This document shows positions 1 to 7,784 of a stretch of 29,757 bases of DNA, in pieces. The DNA comes from Candidatus Nanopelagicales bacterium (lineage in GTDB: Bacteria; Actinomycetota; Actinomycetes; S36-B12). Under the pieces are notes generated by a model, which had not been told where the DNA came from, did no database searches, and saw only the letters and a program-made list of their open reading frames with translations. The stretch is taken from contig JALQSY010000005.1 in the NCBI GenBank assembly GCA_023264215.1, positions 1 through 29,757 of the forward strand, in the 5' to 3' direction. The number at the start of each line of letters is the position of its first letter. Position 1 is the first letter of the stretch. A program made the position numbers and the translations under genes.

Positions 1-1
1 G

Positions 2-958
2 ACGGTGGGTGCGATCGCCGCGCAGGCGGGAGTCCCCCGGGCCGACGATCCGCTCGATGCCCGCGAACTCACCGAGGATCCCGCAGCGCTGCAGGCGCCG
101 ATCGACGATCACTCGGTCTTCGGGCGCGTGACCCCGGCCCAGAAGCAGGCCATGGTCGGCGCCCTCCACCTGCGCGGCAAGACCGTGGCGATGACCGGCG
201 ACGGCGTCAACGACGTCCTCGCCCTCAAGCAGGCGGATCTGGGCATCGCCATGGGGTCGGGAGCCGCCGCGACGCGCGCGGTCGCCCAGCTGGTCCTGCT
301 GGACAACAAGTTCGCCGTGATGCCGCACGTCGTTGCCGAGGGCCGGCGCGTGCTCGGCAACATCGAGCGCGTCGCCGATGTGTTCCTCACCAAGACCTTC
401 TACGCGACCATCATCTCGGCGTTCATCGGTCTCTCCGTGCTGCTGACCCTGTCCTCGAACGGCCAGCCGCTGGAGTTCCCCTACCTGCCGCGCCACTTCA
501 CGCTCATCAGCTCGCTCACGATCGGCATTCCGGGCTTCTTCCTCGCGCTCATGCCGAACACCGAGCGATTCCGACCGGGCTTCCTGCGCCGCGTGCTGCT
601 CTTCGCCGTGCCGGCCGGGGTGATCTGCGCCGCCGCCGGCCTGGGCACCTACCTCGTCGTGCTGTCCATCGGCGAGCCCCTCGCCGACGCGCGGTCGGCG
701 GCGACCGTCGCCCTCTTCGTCGTCGCCTTCGCCGTCCTCGTGCACTCGGCGCGGCCGCTCAACCTGCTGCGCCTCGCCGTCTGCTCGGCGATGCTGCTGT
801 CGTTCGTGGTCGTGCTGCTCGTCCCCTGGCTGAGCAACTTCTTCGCCATCTACCTGCAACCCGAGCGCGATACGGCGATAGCGATCGCCTTCGGGCTCGG
901 CGGTGCGGTGCTGGTGGCCATCGCCGCCCGCATCACGGACGGCCTGCGCCGCGCATAG
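2..958 (+). CDS. P-type cation ATPase, CtpE-like, C-terminal part (5' truncated)
   Basis: The reading frame is open at the window's left edge, so this is the C-terminal third or so of a cation-pumping P-type ATPase in the cytoplasmic membrane. The sequence shows the end of the P domain: TPAQK, then the hinge motif TGDGVND followed by [12 protein letters not shown], which binds the Mg ion and closes the phosphorylation site. After it come about six hydrophobic segments (M5-M10) and a short basic tail. The DKTGT phosphorylation site and ATP-binding domain lie outside the window. The run [24 protein letters not shown] resembles what I recall of actinobacterial CtpE (Ca2+-linked) and HAD-IC ATPases, so calcium is the best substrate guess, but the deciding M4 helix is not visible. 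A 28-base gap separates it from the next gene on the same strand. Confidence 0.9.
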   Translation, partial: TVGAIAAQAGVPRADDPLDARELTEDPAALQAPIDDHSVFGRVTPAQKQAMVGALHLRGKTVAMTGDGVNDVLALKQADLGIAMGSGAAATRAVAQLVLLDNKFAVMPHVVAEGRRVLGNIERVADVFLTKTFYATIISAFIGLSVLLTLSSNGQPLEFPYLPRHFTLISSLTIGIPGFFLALMPNTERFRPGFLRRVLLFAVPAGVICAAAGLGTYLVVLSIGEPLADARSAATVALFVVAFAVLVHSARPLNLLRLAVCSAMLLSFVVVLLVPWLSNFFAIYLQPERDTAIAIAFGLGGAVLVAIAARITDGLRRA

Positions 959-986
959 TGCGGTCGCGCTTTGCGACACTGGTCCC

Positions 987-1769
987 GTGCGCGTGGCCCT
1001 GTCGACCTCCTCGGTGTTCCCTGACGGGACAGCGCAGGCCTTCGACGTCGCATCCCGGCTCGGCTACGACGGCGTCGAGGTCATGGTGGGCACGGATGCG
1101 GTCAGTCAGGACCCGGTGGCGCTGCAGCGGCTCCGCGATCACTACGCCATCCCCATCGTGGCGATCCACGCACCGTGCCTGCTCGTGACGCAGCGCGTGT
1201 GGGGCACCGACCCCTGGGCCAAGCTCGTCCGCGCCCGCGAGGCCGCCGAGCAGCTCGGTGCCGACACCGTCGTGGTCCACCCGCCGTTTCGGTGGCAGCG
1301 CGACTACGCGCGAGGGTTCGTCGAGGGTCTCGCGCGGATGGCGGACGACACACCCATTCGCTTCGCGGTGGAGAACATGTATCCGTGGCGTGCGGGCTCG
1401 CGCGAGATCAAGGCATACAGCCCGGACTGGGACATCGTCGACCAGGACTATCCGCATACGACCGTCGACCTGTCGCACACCTCGGTCTCCGGCACCGATG
1501 CCCGTGCGCTTGTCTCCGCGCTCGGCGATCGCCTGGCCCATGTGCACCTCGCCGACGGGACCGGATCGGCACGCGACGAGCACCTCATCCCCGGGCGCGG
1601 CTCCCAGCCCTGCGCCGAGGTCCTGTCGGGGCTCTCGAGCGCTGGATTCGATGGGAGCGTCGTCGTCGAGGTGTCGACCCGCCGGGCTGCTGATCGCGTG
1701 GCGCGCGAGGCCGACCTGGTCGAGGCCCTGGACTTCGCCCGCCGACATCTCGATGGCCCCGCGGCCTAG
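987..1769 (+). CDS. Sugar phosphate isomerase/epimerase-like TIM-barrel protein
   Basis: A 260-residue protein of the xylose-isomerase-like TIM-barrel family (AP endonuclease 2 fold). The likely metal site is spread over the strand ends as in the family: E129 (AVEN), D161 (VDLSH), H187 (HVHLAD) and E228 (VVVEV), with H98 (VVVHPP) also fitting. The family contains sugar isomerases, inosose dehydratases and nucleases, so the substrate cannot be told. I chose GTG 987 because the first beta strand (VRVALSTSS) begins there; the frame stays open upstream but encodes nothing family-like. The box GACACT at 975-980 lies 6 bases upstream, a weak match to the leaderless pattern seen elsewhere in this window. 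Its TAG stop also forms part of the putative -10 box of the next gene. Confidence 0.85.
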   Translation: MRVALSTSSVFPDGTAQAFDVASRLGYDGVEVMVGTDAVSQDPVALQRLRDHYAIPIVAIHAPCLLVTQRVWGTDPWAKLVRAREAAEQLGADTVVVHPPFRWQRDYARGFVEGLARMADDTPIRFAVENMYPWRAGSREIKAYSPDWDIVDQDYPHTTVDLSHTSVSGTDARALVSALGDRLAHVHLADGTGSARDEHLIPGRGSQPCAEVLSGLSSAGFDGSVVVEVSTRRAADRVAREADLVEALDFARRHLDGPAA

Positions 1770-1772
1770 AGT
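1767..1772 (+). promoter_or_regulatory. Putative -10 box TAGAGT, leaderless promoter of TetR gene
   Basis: TAGAGT ends 7 bases before ATG 1780, the distance expected when transcription starts at the start codon itself. Its first three bases are the TAG stop of the upstream gene. It argues for ATG 1780 over the in-frame GTG at 1771, which lies inside the box. Confidence 0.45.
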
Positions 1773-1779
1773 GGGCGCG

Positions 1780-2406
1780 ATGGCGGATGATGCGCCGGCG
1801 GAGCCGGGACGTGGCAGCAGCGACCAGGTGCGCGAAGCGGCGGTCGCTGCGGCGCGCAGCGCGTTCGCCGCGGGTAGCTACGCGCGCACGACCTTTAAGG
1901 GCCTTGCCGCGGCGGCGGGGGTCGCACCGGCTGTGCTGCGCAAGTACTACGACTCCAAGGACGCCGTGTTCGCCGCCGCCCTGCGCCTGCCGTCCGATCC
2001 TTCGGGGGCGGTCCCGGCCCTCCTGGCGCCCGGGGTCGAGGGCCTGGGCGAGCGCCTCGTCCGCTTCACCCTGGACACACTCGACGACCCGCGGGTGCGC
2101 GCAGACCTCGTCTCGATGGTGCGCGGAGGCGCGTCGGCAGCGGCGCTGACCAGGTCGCTGCAGGACTACCTCGACACCGCGGTGATCGATCGCGTGGTCG
2201 CGGGCGTCGGCGTACCGGATGCACGCATGCGTGTCGCTCTCATCTCGAGCTATCTCATCGGCATCGCCGCAGGACGCTACGTCGTGCGCATCGAGCCGCT
2301 CGCGTCCGCGAGCGAGGAGCATGTCGTGCGACTCGTGGCCCCGACGATCCAGGCCCTGCTCGACCCGCGGACTCCACTGCCTGAGGCATCGGGAGGATCG
2401 CGATGA
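1780..2406 (+). CDS. TetR-family transcriptional regulator
   Basis: A 208-residue TetR/AcrR-type repressor. The N-terminal DNA-binding domain spans about residues 15-62, with the helix-turn-helix around 39-58 (TFKGLAAAAGVAPAVLRKYYDSKDAVF, quoted as the typical TetR recognition-helix pattern ending in YY-SK-). The rest is an alpha-helical ligand and dimer domain of the type often annotated TetR_C in actinobacteria. The ligand is unknown. The stop overlaps the start of proC (ATGA at 2403-2406), so it is translated with proC and acuC and may control this operon. The start is ATG 1780; GTG 1771 is an alternative. Confidence 0.9.
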   Translation: MADDAPAEPGRGSSDQVREAAVAAARSAFAAGSYARTTFKGLAAAAGVAPAVLRKYYDSKDAVFAAALRLPSDPSGAVPALLAPGVEGLGERLVRFTLDTLDDPRVRADLVSMVRGGASAAALTRSLQDYLDTAVIDRVVAGVGVPDARMRVALISSYLIGIAAGRYVVRIEPLASASEEHVVRLVAPTIQALLDPRTPLPEASGGSR

Positions 2407-3191
2407 TCGGCGTGGTGGGTGCGGGCGCGATGGGCGAGGTCTTCGTCGCCGGCCTGCTTCGAGCAGGCACGGAGCCGCACCGCCTGGTCATCTCGGAGAA
2501 GCGCTCCGATCGTGCTGCCGAGGTCAGTGCCCTGCACGGCGTACGCGCTGTCTCCCTCGGGCAGGTGGCGCGCGAGTGTGCCACCGTCCTGCTCCTGGTC
2601 AAGCCCCAGGACATCCCGGGGGTGACCGAGGAGCTCGGCGCGCACCTTGCCGATGGCTCGGTCGTGATCTCGCTCGCGGCCGGGGTCCGGCTGGCAGCCC
2701 TCGAGGCGGCGATGCCGCGCGCCGCCGTCGTCCGGGCGATGCCCAACACCCCTGCACTCGTGGATCTGGGCGTGACGGCGATCTCTCCGGGGACGTCGTG
2801 CTCCGCGGCACAGGCCGACTACGTCGAGAGCCTGCTCGCTGCTGTCGGGCCCGTCGTACGCGTCCCGGAGGACCTGCAGGATGCGGTGACCGCGACCTCC
2901 GGCTCGGGGCCGGCCTACGTCTTCCGCCTCATCGAGGCGATGACGGCCGGGTCCGTCGAGCTCGGGGTGCCGCCGGAGATCGCGCGGCAGCTGGTGATCC
3001 AGACGGTGCTGGGCGCGGCAACCATGGCCGCCCAGCCGGGAGCTGAAGCGGCCGCGCTCCGCGAGCAGGTGACGTCCCCGGGCGGCACGACGGCAGCCGC
3101 CCTGTCGGTCTTCGACGAGGGGGATCTCATGGGGCTCGTGGCCCGGGCCATGCGCGCCGCGCGGGATCGAGGCCGGGAGCTCGGCGCGTGA
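2403..3191 (+). CDS. proC: Pyrroline-5-carboxylate reductase
   Basis: Catalyses the last step of proline synthesis, NAD(P)H-dependent reduction of 1-pyrroline-5-carboxylate to L-proline, in the cytoplasm. The 262-residue length is normal for the family. The Rossmann motif GAGAMG is at residues 6-11, MPNTP at 113-117, the signature SGSGPAYVF at about 166-174, and the C-terminal dimer-domain motif TSPGGTT at 224-230 that closes the substrate pocket. The start codon overlaps the TetR stop (ATGA) and its own stop overlaps the acuC GTG start (GTGA), so the three are translationally coupled. This is the canonical proC; a divergent relative lies at 21647-22420. Confidence 0.97.
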   Translation: MIGVVGAGAMGEVFVAGLLRAGTEPHRLVISEKRSDRAAEVSALHGVRAVSLGQVARECATVLLLVKPQDIPGVTEELGAHLADGSVVISLAAGVRLAALEAAMPRAAVVRAMPNTPALVDLGVTAISPGTSCSAAQADYVESLLAAVGPVVRVPEDLQDAVTATSGSGPAYVFRLIEAMTAGSVELGVPPEIARQLVIQTVLGAATMAAQPGAEAAALREQVTSPGGTTAAALSVFDEGDLMGLVARAMRAARDRGRELGA

Positions 3192-4375
3192 GCCGCAGGG
3201 TCGGCGTCGTGTGGGACGACGCGCTGCGTGCCTACGACTTCGGCCCCGGGCACCCGCTGGCTCCCGTTCGCGTCCAGCTGGCCATGCGCCTCGCATCGGA
3301 CTTCGGCCTGCTCGACTCGGTCGAGATGCTCTCGCCCGTCCCGGCGTCCCTCGAGCAGATCGGGTCGGTGCACGCCCCCGACTACATCGACGCCGTGCGC
3401 AGGGCTTCCGCGGACCCTGGCGTCGTCGATGTGCATCGTGGCATCGGTACACCCGACGACCCGGCCTTCGCTGGCATGCACGAGGCATCAGCACTCGTCG
3501 CCGGCGCGACCTTGTCCGCGGCGCAGGCGGTGCACTCCGGGGAGTGGGATCACGCGGTCAACATCGCGGGCGGACTCCATCACGCGATGCCGGATCGGGC
3601 AGCGGGATTCTGCATCTACAACGACATCGCCGTAGCCATCGCGTGGCTGCTCGATCACGGCTGGGACCGCATCGCCTACATCGATGTCGACGTACACCAT
3701 GGCGACGGTGTTCAGGCCATGTTCTACGACGACCCGCGGGTGATGACGATCTCCATCCACGAGAGCCCGTTGACGCTCTTCCCCGGCACGGGCTTTCCCG
3801 AGGAGATCGGGGGTCCTGGAGCGCTCGGCAGGGCCGTCAACATCGCCCTCCCCGCGGGCACCGGGGATCAGGGCTGGCTGCGTGCCTTCCACGCGGTCGT
3901 GCCGGATGTCCTCGAGGCCTTCGCGCCGCAGGTCATCGTGAGCCAGCACGGTTGCGACTCGCACATCGACGATCCCCTGGCCCATCTCGCACTCACCATC
4001 GACGGACAGCGCATGTCCTACGCGGCGATCCATCGTTGGGCGCATCGATTGTGCGAGGGGCGTTGGATCGCCGTGGGCGGAGGCGGGTACGAGTGGGTCG
4101 ACGTCGTTCCACGCGCGTGGACGCACCTCATCGCCGAGGCGGCCGGTGCCCCCATCGATCCGCAGTCATCGACACCTGAGGCGTTCCGCGATTACGTCTC
4201 GCGCACGATGGGCCGGGTCGCGCCGGTGCGCATGACCGATGGCGGCAATCCCTGGCCGAAGCCCTTCGACCAGGGATTCGATTCGACGGACCCGGTGGAC
4301 ACTGCCGTCCTCGCGACGCGCACGGCGGTCTTCCCGCACCTGGGGCTCATGCCCGATCCGGACCCGTGGTTCTAG
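3188..4375 (+). CDS. acuC: AcuC-type histone deacetylase family protein
   Basis: A 395-residue zinc-dependent deacetylase of the arginase/HDAC fold. In bacteria with characterised AcuC, the enzyme deacetylates and so reactivates acetyl-CoA synthetase. The catalytic set is intact: the His dyad H131-H132 (GGLHHA), zinc ligands D168 and H170 in DVDVHHGDG, the third zinc ligand D257 (HGCDSH), and the transition-state tyrosine Y300 in GGGGYEW. The GTG start overlaps the proC stop. A short GC hairpin follows the stop codon. The protein could act on other acetylated proteins or polyamines; the name rests on family resemblance and on the usual actinobacterial neighbourhood. Confidence 0.92.
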   Translation: MSRRVGVVWDDALRAYDFGPGHPLAPVRVQLAMRLASDFGLLDSVEMLSPVPASLEQIGSVHAPDYIDAVRRASADPGVVDVHRGIGTPDDPAFAGMHEASALVAGATLSAAQAVHSGEWDHAVNIAGGLHHAMPDRAAGFCIYNDIAVAIAWLLDHGWDRIAYIDVDVHHGDGVQAMFYDDPRVMTISIHESPLTLFPGTGFPEEIGGPGALGRAVNIALPAGTGDQGWLRAFHAVVPDVLEAFAPQVIVSQHGCDSHIDDPLAHLALTIDGQRMSYAAIHRWAHRLCEGRWIAVGGGGYEWVDVVPRAWTHLIAEAAGAPIDPQSSTPEAFRDYVSRTMGRVAPVRMTDGGNPWPKPFDQGFDSTDPVDTAVLATRTAVFPHLGLMPDPDPWF

Positions 4376-4378
4376 CCG

Positions 4379-4393
4379 GAGGGGCTCCCCCTC
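4379..4393 (+). terminator. Candidate hairpin terminator after acuC
   Basis: GAGGGG and CCCCTC pair across a 3-base loop, starting 4 bases after the acuC stop. There is no T tract, which is common for actinobacterial terminators but weakens the call. Confidence 0.35.
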
Positions 4394-4438
4394 GCGGGGA
4401 CGCCGGTGTCTCCACTAGGCTCGAAATCCGAATTTCGC

Positions 4439-4468
4439 GTGACGAGCGCCACGGCTGTGCAGTAGCGT
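4439..4468 (+). promoter_or_regulatory. Possible sigma-A promoter upstream of HTH gene
   Basis: GTGACG (4439-4444) and TAGCGT (4463-4468) are separated by 18 bases and resemble the streptomycete TTGAC-/TAGRRT pattern. Transcription from here would give the next gene a leader of roughly 70 bases with a good Shine-Dalgarno site. Confidence 0.35.
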
Positions 4469-4547
4469 CGCGGCGTCACGGGATGGCAGGCAGCCAGACC
4501 TGGCGAGGTCCCACCGGAGCTCGCCCGACCAGAGGCAAGGAGCAGAC

Positions 4548-4754
4548 ATGAGCGGTGGACCTGAGCGCCCCCTGGCGGAGGTTCGATTCCTCACCGTCGC
4601 CGAAGTCGCGTCGCTCATGCGCGTGTCCAAGATGACCGTGTACCGACTCGTCCACGCTGGCGAACTCCCCGCCGTGCGTGTGGGCCGCTCGTTCCGTGTC
4701 CCCGAGCAGGCTGTGCACGATTACCTGCGCACGTCGTACATCGAGGCCGGCTGA
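4548..4754 (+). CDS. Excisionase-family helix-turn-helix DNA-binding protein (BldC/BdtA-like)
   Basis: A 68-residue single-domain DNA-binding protein with the MerR/excisionase winged HTH: FLTVAEVASLMRVSKMTVYR forms the HTH and the following VGRSFRVPEQAVHDYL the wing and last helix. Proteins of this type sit beside acuC and the bS22 gene in streptomycetes and other actinobacteria, so this is a host chromosomal regulator and not a phage excisionase; the streptomycete protein I recall here is BdtA, a relative of BldC. Its targets are unknown. The start is clear: AAGGAG at 4537-4542 lies 5 bases before ATG 4548, one of the few strong Shine-Dalgarno sites in the window. Confidence 0.92.
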   Translation: MSGGPERPLAEVRFLTVAEVASLMRVSKMTVYRLVHAGELPAVRVGRSFRVPEQAVHDYLRTSYIEAG

Positions 4755-4776
4755 TTCGCCGACCTGATGCCGCGTC

Positions 4777-4804
4777 CTGTCGGCACGATCGGATCGGATA
4801 GGGT
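4777..4804 (+). promoter_or_regulatory. Possible promoter upstream of the bS22 gene
   Basis: CTGTCG (4777-4782), 16 bases, then TAGGGT (4799-4804), which fits the actinobacterial -10 consensus TAGRRT. It would start a leader of about 45 bases carrying GAGGT at 4846-4850, 5 bases before ATG 4856. Confidence 0.4.
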
Positions 4805-4855
4805 CTCCTCGCCCGGGAACGCGCCGGGATCTTCGCGGACTGAATGAGGTAATCG

Positions 4856-4954
4856 ATGGGCTCCGTGGTCAAGAAGCGCCGCAAGCGCATGGCCAAGAAG
4901 AAGCACCGCAAGCTGCTCAAGCGCACGCGCGTCCAGCGTCGCAACAAGAAGTAG
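4856..4954 (+). CDS. Small ribosomal protein bS22 (AURKAIN-type, 32 aa)
   Basis: A 32-residue, extremely basic peptide: about 20 of its residues are Lys or Arg. It opens [19 protein letters not shown] and ends in QRRNKK. This matches what I remember of mycobacterial bS22, which sits in the decoding region of the small subunit, and of the actinobacterial AURKAIP1/COX24-domain peptides. It is below usual ORF-length cut-offs and easily missed. GAGGT at 4846-4850 gives a good ribosome binding site. The next gene starts 6 bases after its stop, so the two are probably cotranscribed, and its place after the HTH gene is the conserved one. Confidence 0.9.
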   Translation: MGSVVKKRRKRMAKKKHRKLLKRTRVQRRNKK

Positions 4955-4960
4955 GCAGCC

Positions 4961-5992
4961 GTGGGTCGCGTCGTCCTCGTCACGGGCGCCGCCCGCCACC
5001 TCGGCGGCCTCATGGCCCGCTCCCTCACCCGGGACTCCTCGGTCGAACGCGTCATCGGCGTCGACGTCGTCCCACCCCGCCGGCCCCTCCTGGGCGCCCA
5101 GTTCATCCGCGCGGACATCCGCAATCCCGTCATCGGCAGGGTCCTGTCCGACGAGGACGTCGACACCGTGGTCCACATGGGCGTCATCGCCACGCCGAAG
5201 CAGGCCGGCGGCCGGACCGCGATGAAGGACATCAACGTGATCGGCACGATGCAACTACTCGCTGCCTGCCAGAAGTCCACGACCTTGCGCCGCCTCATCG
5301 TGAAGTCCACGTCGTCGGTCTACGGTGCCGGTCCCCGGGACCCGGCGCTCTTCACCGAGGACATGTCGCCCAAGCACCCGCCGACGTCCGGCTGGGCGAA
5401 GGACTCGGTGGAGGTCGAGGGATACGTGCGGGGCTTCGCCCGACGCCGACCCGACGTGGACGTCACCACTCTCCGCCTGGCCAACGTCATCGGCCCTCGC
5501 GTCGAGACCGCGATGACGGCGTACTTCACCCTGCCGGTCATCCCCACGGTGCTCGGCTTCGACGCCCGGCTGCAATTCGTGCACGAGGACGACGCGATCT
5601 CGGCCCTGCACCGCGCGGTGACCTCAGGGGCCGGCGGGGTCTACAACATCGCGGGTGACGGCGTCCTCGCGCTCTCCCAGGCCGTCAGGCGCACGGGTCG
5701 CCCCACGGTGGGGGTGGTGGGCGGCCTGCTCGGCGTCGTCGGGCGGGCCCTGGCGCCGACGCGGCTCGTCGACTTCTCCACCGAGCAGGTCCGCTTCCTC
5801 ACCTACGGCCGGGGCATCGACACGGCCCGGGCTCGGATCGAACTCGGCTTCGTCGCCCGACGGTCGACCGCTGCCGCATTCGATGAGTTCCTGGCCGGGC
5901 ACGAGCTGGGCGCGGGCCTGGCGGCCTCGGTCCTCGACGGTGCGGCGTCGGCGCTGCAGGCCATCGCCCCTCGCGGAGCCATCCATGCCTGA
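4961..5992 (+). CDS. NAD-dependent epimerase/dehydratase family protein (extended SDR)
   Basis: A 343-residue extended short-chain dehydrogenase. The N-terminal nucleotide-binding motif is TGAARHLGG (residues 8-16), and STSSVYG (117-122 region) is the usual catalytic-serine strand. The catalytic YxxxK is not present: the aligned segment reads SGWAK (143-147), keeping the lysine but with Ser where Tyr should be. Relatives that I recall from streptomycetes have a similar GGFAK, so this looks like a family trait and not a mutation. The substrate is unknown; the protein may bind NAD without classical epimerase chemistry. GTG 4961 follows the bS22 stop by 6 bases, and its 3' end overlaps the acyltransferase gene by 8 bases. 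Confidence 0.88.
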   Translation: MGRVVLVTGAARHLGGLMARSLTRDSSVERVIGVDVVPPRRPLLGAQFIRADIRNPVIGRVLSDEDVDTVVHMGVIATPKQAGGRTAMKDINVIGTMQLLAACQKSTTLRRLIVKSTSSVYGAGPRDPALFTEDMSPKHPPTSGWAKDSVEVEGYVRGFARRRPDVDVTTLRLANVIGPRVETAMTAYFTLPVIPTVLGFDARLQFVHEDDAISALHRAVTSGAGGVYNIAGDGVLALSQAVRRTGRPTVGVVGGLLGVVGRALAPTRLVDFSTEQVRFLTYGRGIDTARARIELGFVARRSTAAAFDEFLAGHELGAGLAASVLDGAASALQAIAPRGAIHA

Positions 5993-6869
5993 CGCGCGCG
6001 TGATCCCCCTCGACCCCGATCGCCGTCCGGGGACATCCGGTGCCGACTCCGCCGGGGACGGCATCGTCGACTTCATCAGGCGCCGCATCACGGGCGACTA
6101 CATCGTCGACGACTTCGGCTTCGACGAGGACCTCACCGATCATGTGCTGATCCCGATGGCGCGACCGCTGTTCGACAGGTGGTTCCGAGTCGAGGTCCGC
6201 GGCCTGGAGCACGTGCCATCGCAGGGCGGGGCACTGGTCGTCGCCAACCACTCCGGCACCATCGCCCTGGACTCGGTCATGACGCAGGTCGCCCTGCGCG
6301 ATCGTCATCCGGCGCATCGCCACCTGCGCATGCTCGGCGCGGACCTGGTCTTCCAGACTCCGTTCCTGTCCGAGCTCGCGCGCAAGGCGGGGCACACGCT
6401 GGCCTGCATGCCCGACGCCCAAAGGCTCCTCGAGGGCGGCGAGCTCGTGGGCGTATGGCCGGAGGGCTTCAAGGGTGTCGGCAAGCGCTACAGCGAGCGC
6501 TACAAGCTCCAGCGCTTCGGGCGCGGCGGCTTCGTCTCGGCCGCCCTGCGTGCAGGGGTGCCGATCATCCCGACGGCCATCGTCGGCGCGGAGGAGACCT
6601 ACCCGATGCTGGGCAACATCGCCCCGCTCGCCCGCCTGCTCGGCGTGCCGTACTTCCCGGTGACCCCCACCTTCCCCTGGCTCGGGCCGCTGGGACTGAT
6701 CCCGCTGCCCAGTCGCTGGATCATCGAGTTCGGCGAACCCGTCCACACCGAGGACCTCGCCGACCAGGCCGATGACCCCATGGCGGTGCTCGAGCTGACC
6801 GATGCCGTCCGCGAGCGCATCCAGCAGTCGCTGTACCGGCTGCTGGTGCAGCGGGAGTCGACGTACTAG
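5985..6869 (+). CDS. Lysophospholipid acyltransferase family protein (PlsC-like)
   Basis: A 294-residue membrane-associated glycerolipid acyltransferase. After a polar N-terminus the acyltransferase domain begins near residue 70. The catalytic motif is ANHSGTIALD (H89, D96), longer than the textbook HX4D but usual, as far as I recall, for this actinobacterial subgroup. VWPEGFKG (158-163) is the acceptor-binding block and VPIIPTAIVG the last conserved strand. The start ATG 5985 overlaps the end of the epimerase gene, so expression is coupled. The acceptor lipid is unknown. The stop codon lies inside the loop of a 10-bp hairpin shared with the convergent gene. Confidence 0.9.
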   Translation: MPDARVIPLDPDRRPGTSGADSAGDGIVDFIRRRITGDYIVDDFGFDEDLTDHVLIPMARPLFDRWFRVEVRGLEHVPSQGGALVVANHSGTIALDSVMTQVALRDRHPAHRHLRMLGADLVFQTPFLSELARKAGHTLACMPDAQRLLEGGELVGVWPEGFKGVGKRYSERYKLQRFGRGGFVSAALRAGVPIIPTAIVGAEETYPMLGNIAPLARLLGVPYFPVTPTFPWLGPLGLIPLPSRWIIEFGEPVHTEDLADQADDPMAVLELTDAVRERIQQSLYRLLVQRESTY

Positions 6870-6884
6870 GGGTGCGACTCCCGC
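6851..6884. terminator. Candidate bidirectional terminator hairpin
   Basis: GCGGGAGTCG (6851-6860) and CGACTCCCGC (6875-6884) form a perfect 10-bp stem with a 14-base loop between two convergent genes. It includes the last codons and the stop of the acyltransferase gene. No T tract is present on either side. Confidence 0.5.
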
Positions 6885-6897
6885 CGAGTGGGGCGCC

Positions 6898-7767
6898 TCA
6901 GCGCCGGGCGAGCCGGCCGACGGCGTAGCCCGCCGCGACACCGAGGCCGACGCCCGCCGTGGCGGCCAGCGCCGGCACGGCAGCCTGGCGGGCCTTGGCG
7001 CGTCGACGGAAGTCCTTGATGGGCCAGTCGTTCTCACGGGCGTGCGCACGCAGTAGCGAGTCGGGGTTGACGGCGACCGGGTGGCCGACCAGCGACAGCA
7101 TCGGGATGTCATTGGCCGAGTCCGAGTACGCCGAGCAGCGTGCGAGGTCCAGGCCCTCGCGCTCGGCGATGGCCCGCACCGCCTCGGCCTTGGCGAGCCC
7201 GTGCAGCGGCGCGCCGACGAGGCGTCCGGTGTAGACCCCGCCCTGGACCTCCGCGACGGTCCCCAGCGCGCCGGTGAGCCCGAGGTGCTTGGCGATGATC
7301 GTCGCGAGCTCGACCGGCGTCGCGGTCACGAGCCAGACGCGCTGTCCCTCGTCGAGGTGCTCCTGTGCGAGCGCGAGGGTGCCGGGGATGAGCTTGTCGG
7401 CCATCTCCTCGTCGAAGATCTGCTCGCCGAGGTCGACGAGCTCATCGACTCGCCGGCCCTCGACGAAGGACAGGGCGGACGCGGTGGCCGATGCCATGTC
7501 CTCGAGGTCCTCCGAGCCGCTCAGCACGAAGCGCAACTGGCGACGCCCGAAGTCGACCACCTGCCGGGCATCGAAGAATCGTCGGCGCGCGAGGCCCACC
7601 GCGAAGTGGAAGATGCTGGCGCCGCGCATCACGGTGTTGTCGACGTCGAAGAATGCCGCGGCCGTCGGATCGAACGACGCCCCGGGCTCGGGCAGGACCT
7701 CGGCCGCCGCAGCCGCGGCCTCTCCGGCGTGGCGATAGGCGGGGAGCACGGGCGAGCGACGAACCAT
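6898..7767 (-). CDS. HAD-IB family phosphatase with C-terminal membrane segment
   Basis: A 289-residue haloacid-dehalogenase-type phosphatase of the SerB-like IB subfamily. The motifs are complete: nucleophile D41 and D43 in DVDNT, T148 in VTATP, K193 in LAKAEA, and D216/D220 in SDSANDIPM. The insert between motif I and motif II is the helical cap of the IB group. The C-terminus (about 263-285) is a Gly/Ala-rich hydrophobic helix followed by arginines, so the enzyme is probably tethered to the inner face of the membrane. The substrate is not identifiable; phosphoserine or a lipid phosphate is possible given the acyltransferase next door. It is divergent from the glutaredoxin-like gene, with only 17 bases between the two start codons. 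Confidence 0.9.
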   Translation of the reverse strand: MVRRSPVLPAYRHAGEAAAAAAEVLPEPGASFDPTAAAFFDVDNTVMRGASIFHFAVGLARRRFFDARQVVDFGRRQLRFVLSGSEDLEDMASATASALSFVEGRRVDELVDLGEQIFDEEMADKLIPGTLALAQEHLDEGQRVWLVTATPVELATIIAKHLGLTGALGTVAEVQGGVYTGRLVGAPLHGLAKAEAVRAIAEREGLDLARCSAYSDSANDIPMLSLVGHPVAVNPDSLLRAHARENDWPIKDFRRRAKARQAAVPALAATAGVGLGVAAGYAVGRLARR

Positions 7768-7773
7768 CCCGTC

Positions 7774-7779
7774 AGACTA
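7774..7779 (-). promoter_or_regulatory. Putative -10 box TAGTCT, leaderless promoter of HAD gene
   Basis: On the minus strand TAGTCT ends 6 bases before ATG 7767. On the plus strand the shifted hexamer CAGACT (7773-7778) ends 6 bases before ATG 7785 of the divergent gene, so the two -10 boxes would share the same base pairs. Confidence 0.45.
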
Positions 7780-7784
7780 GGGGG

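Noticed and set aside
4366..4551. 61-codon frame between acuC and the HTH gene
   Set aside because: It overlaps the acuC end and a candidate terminator and promoter and has no family-like composition.
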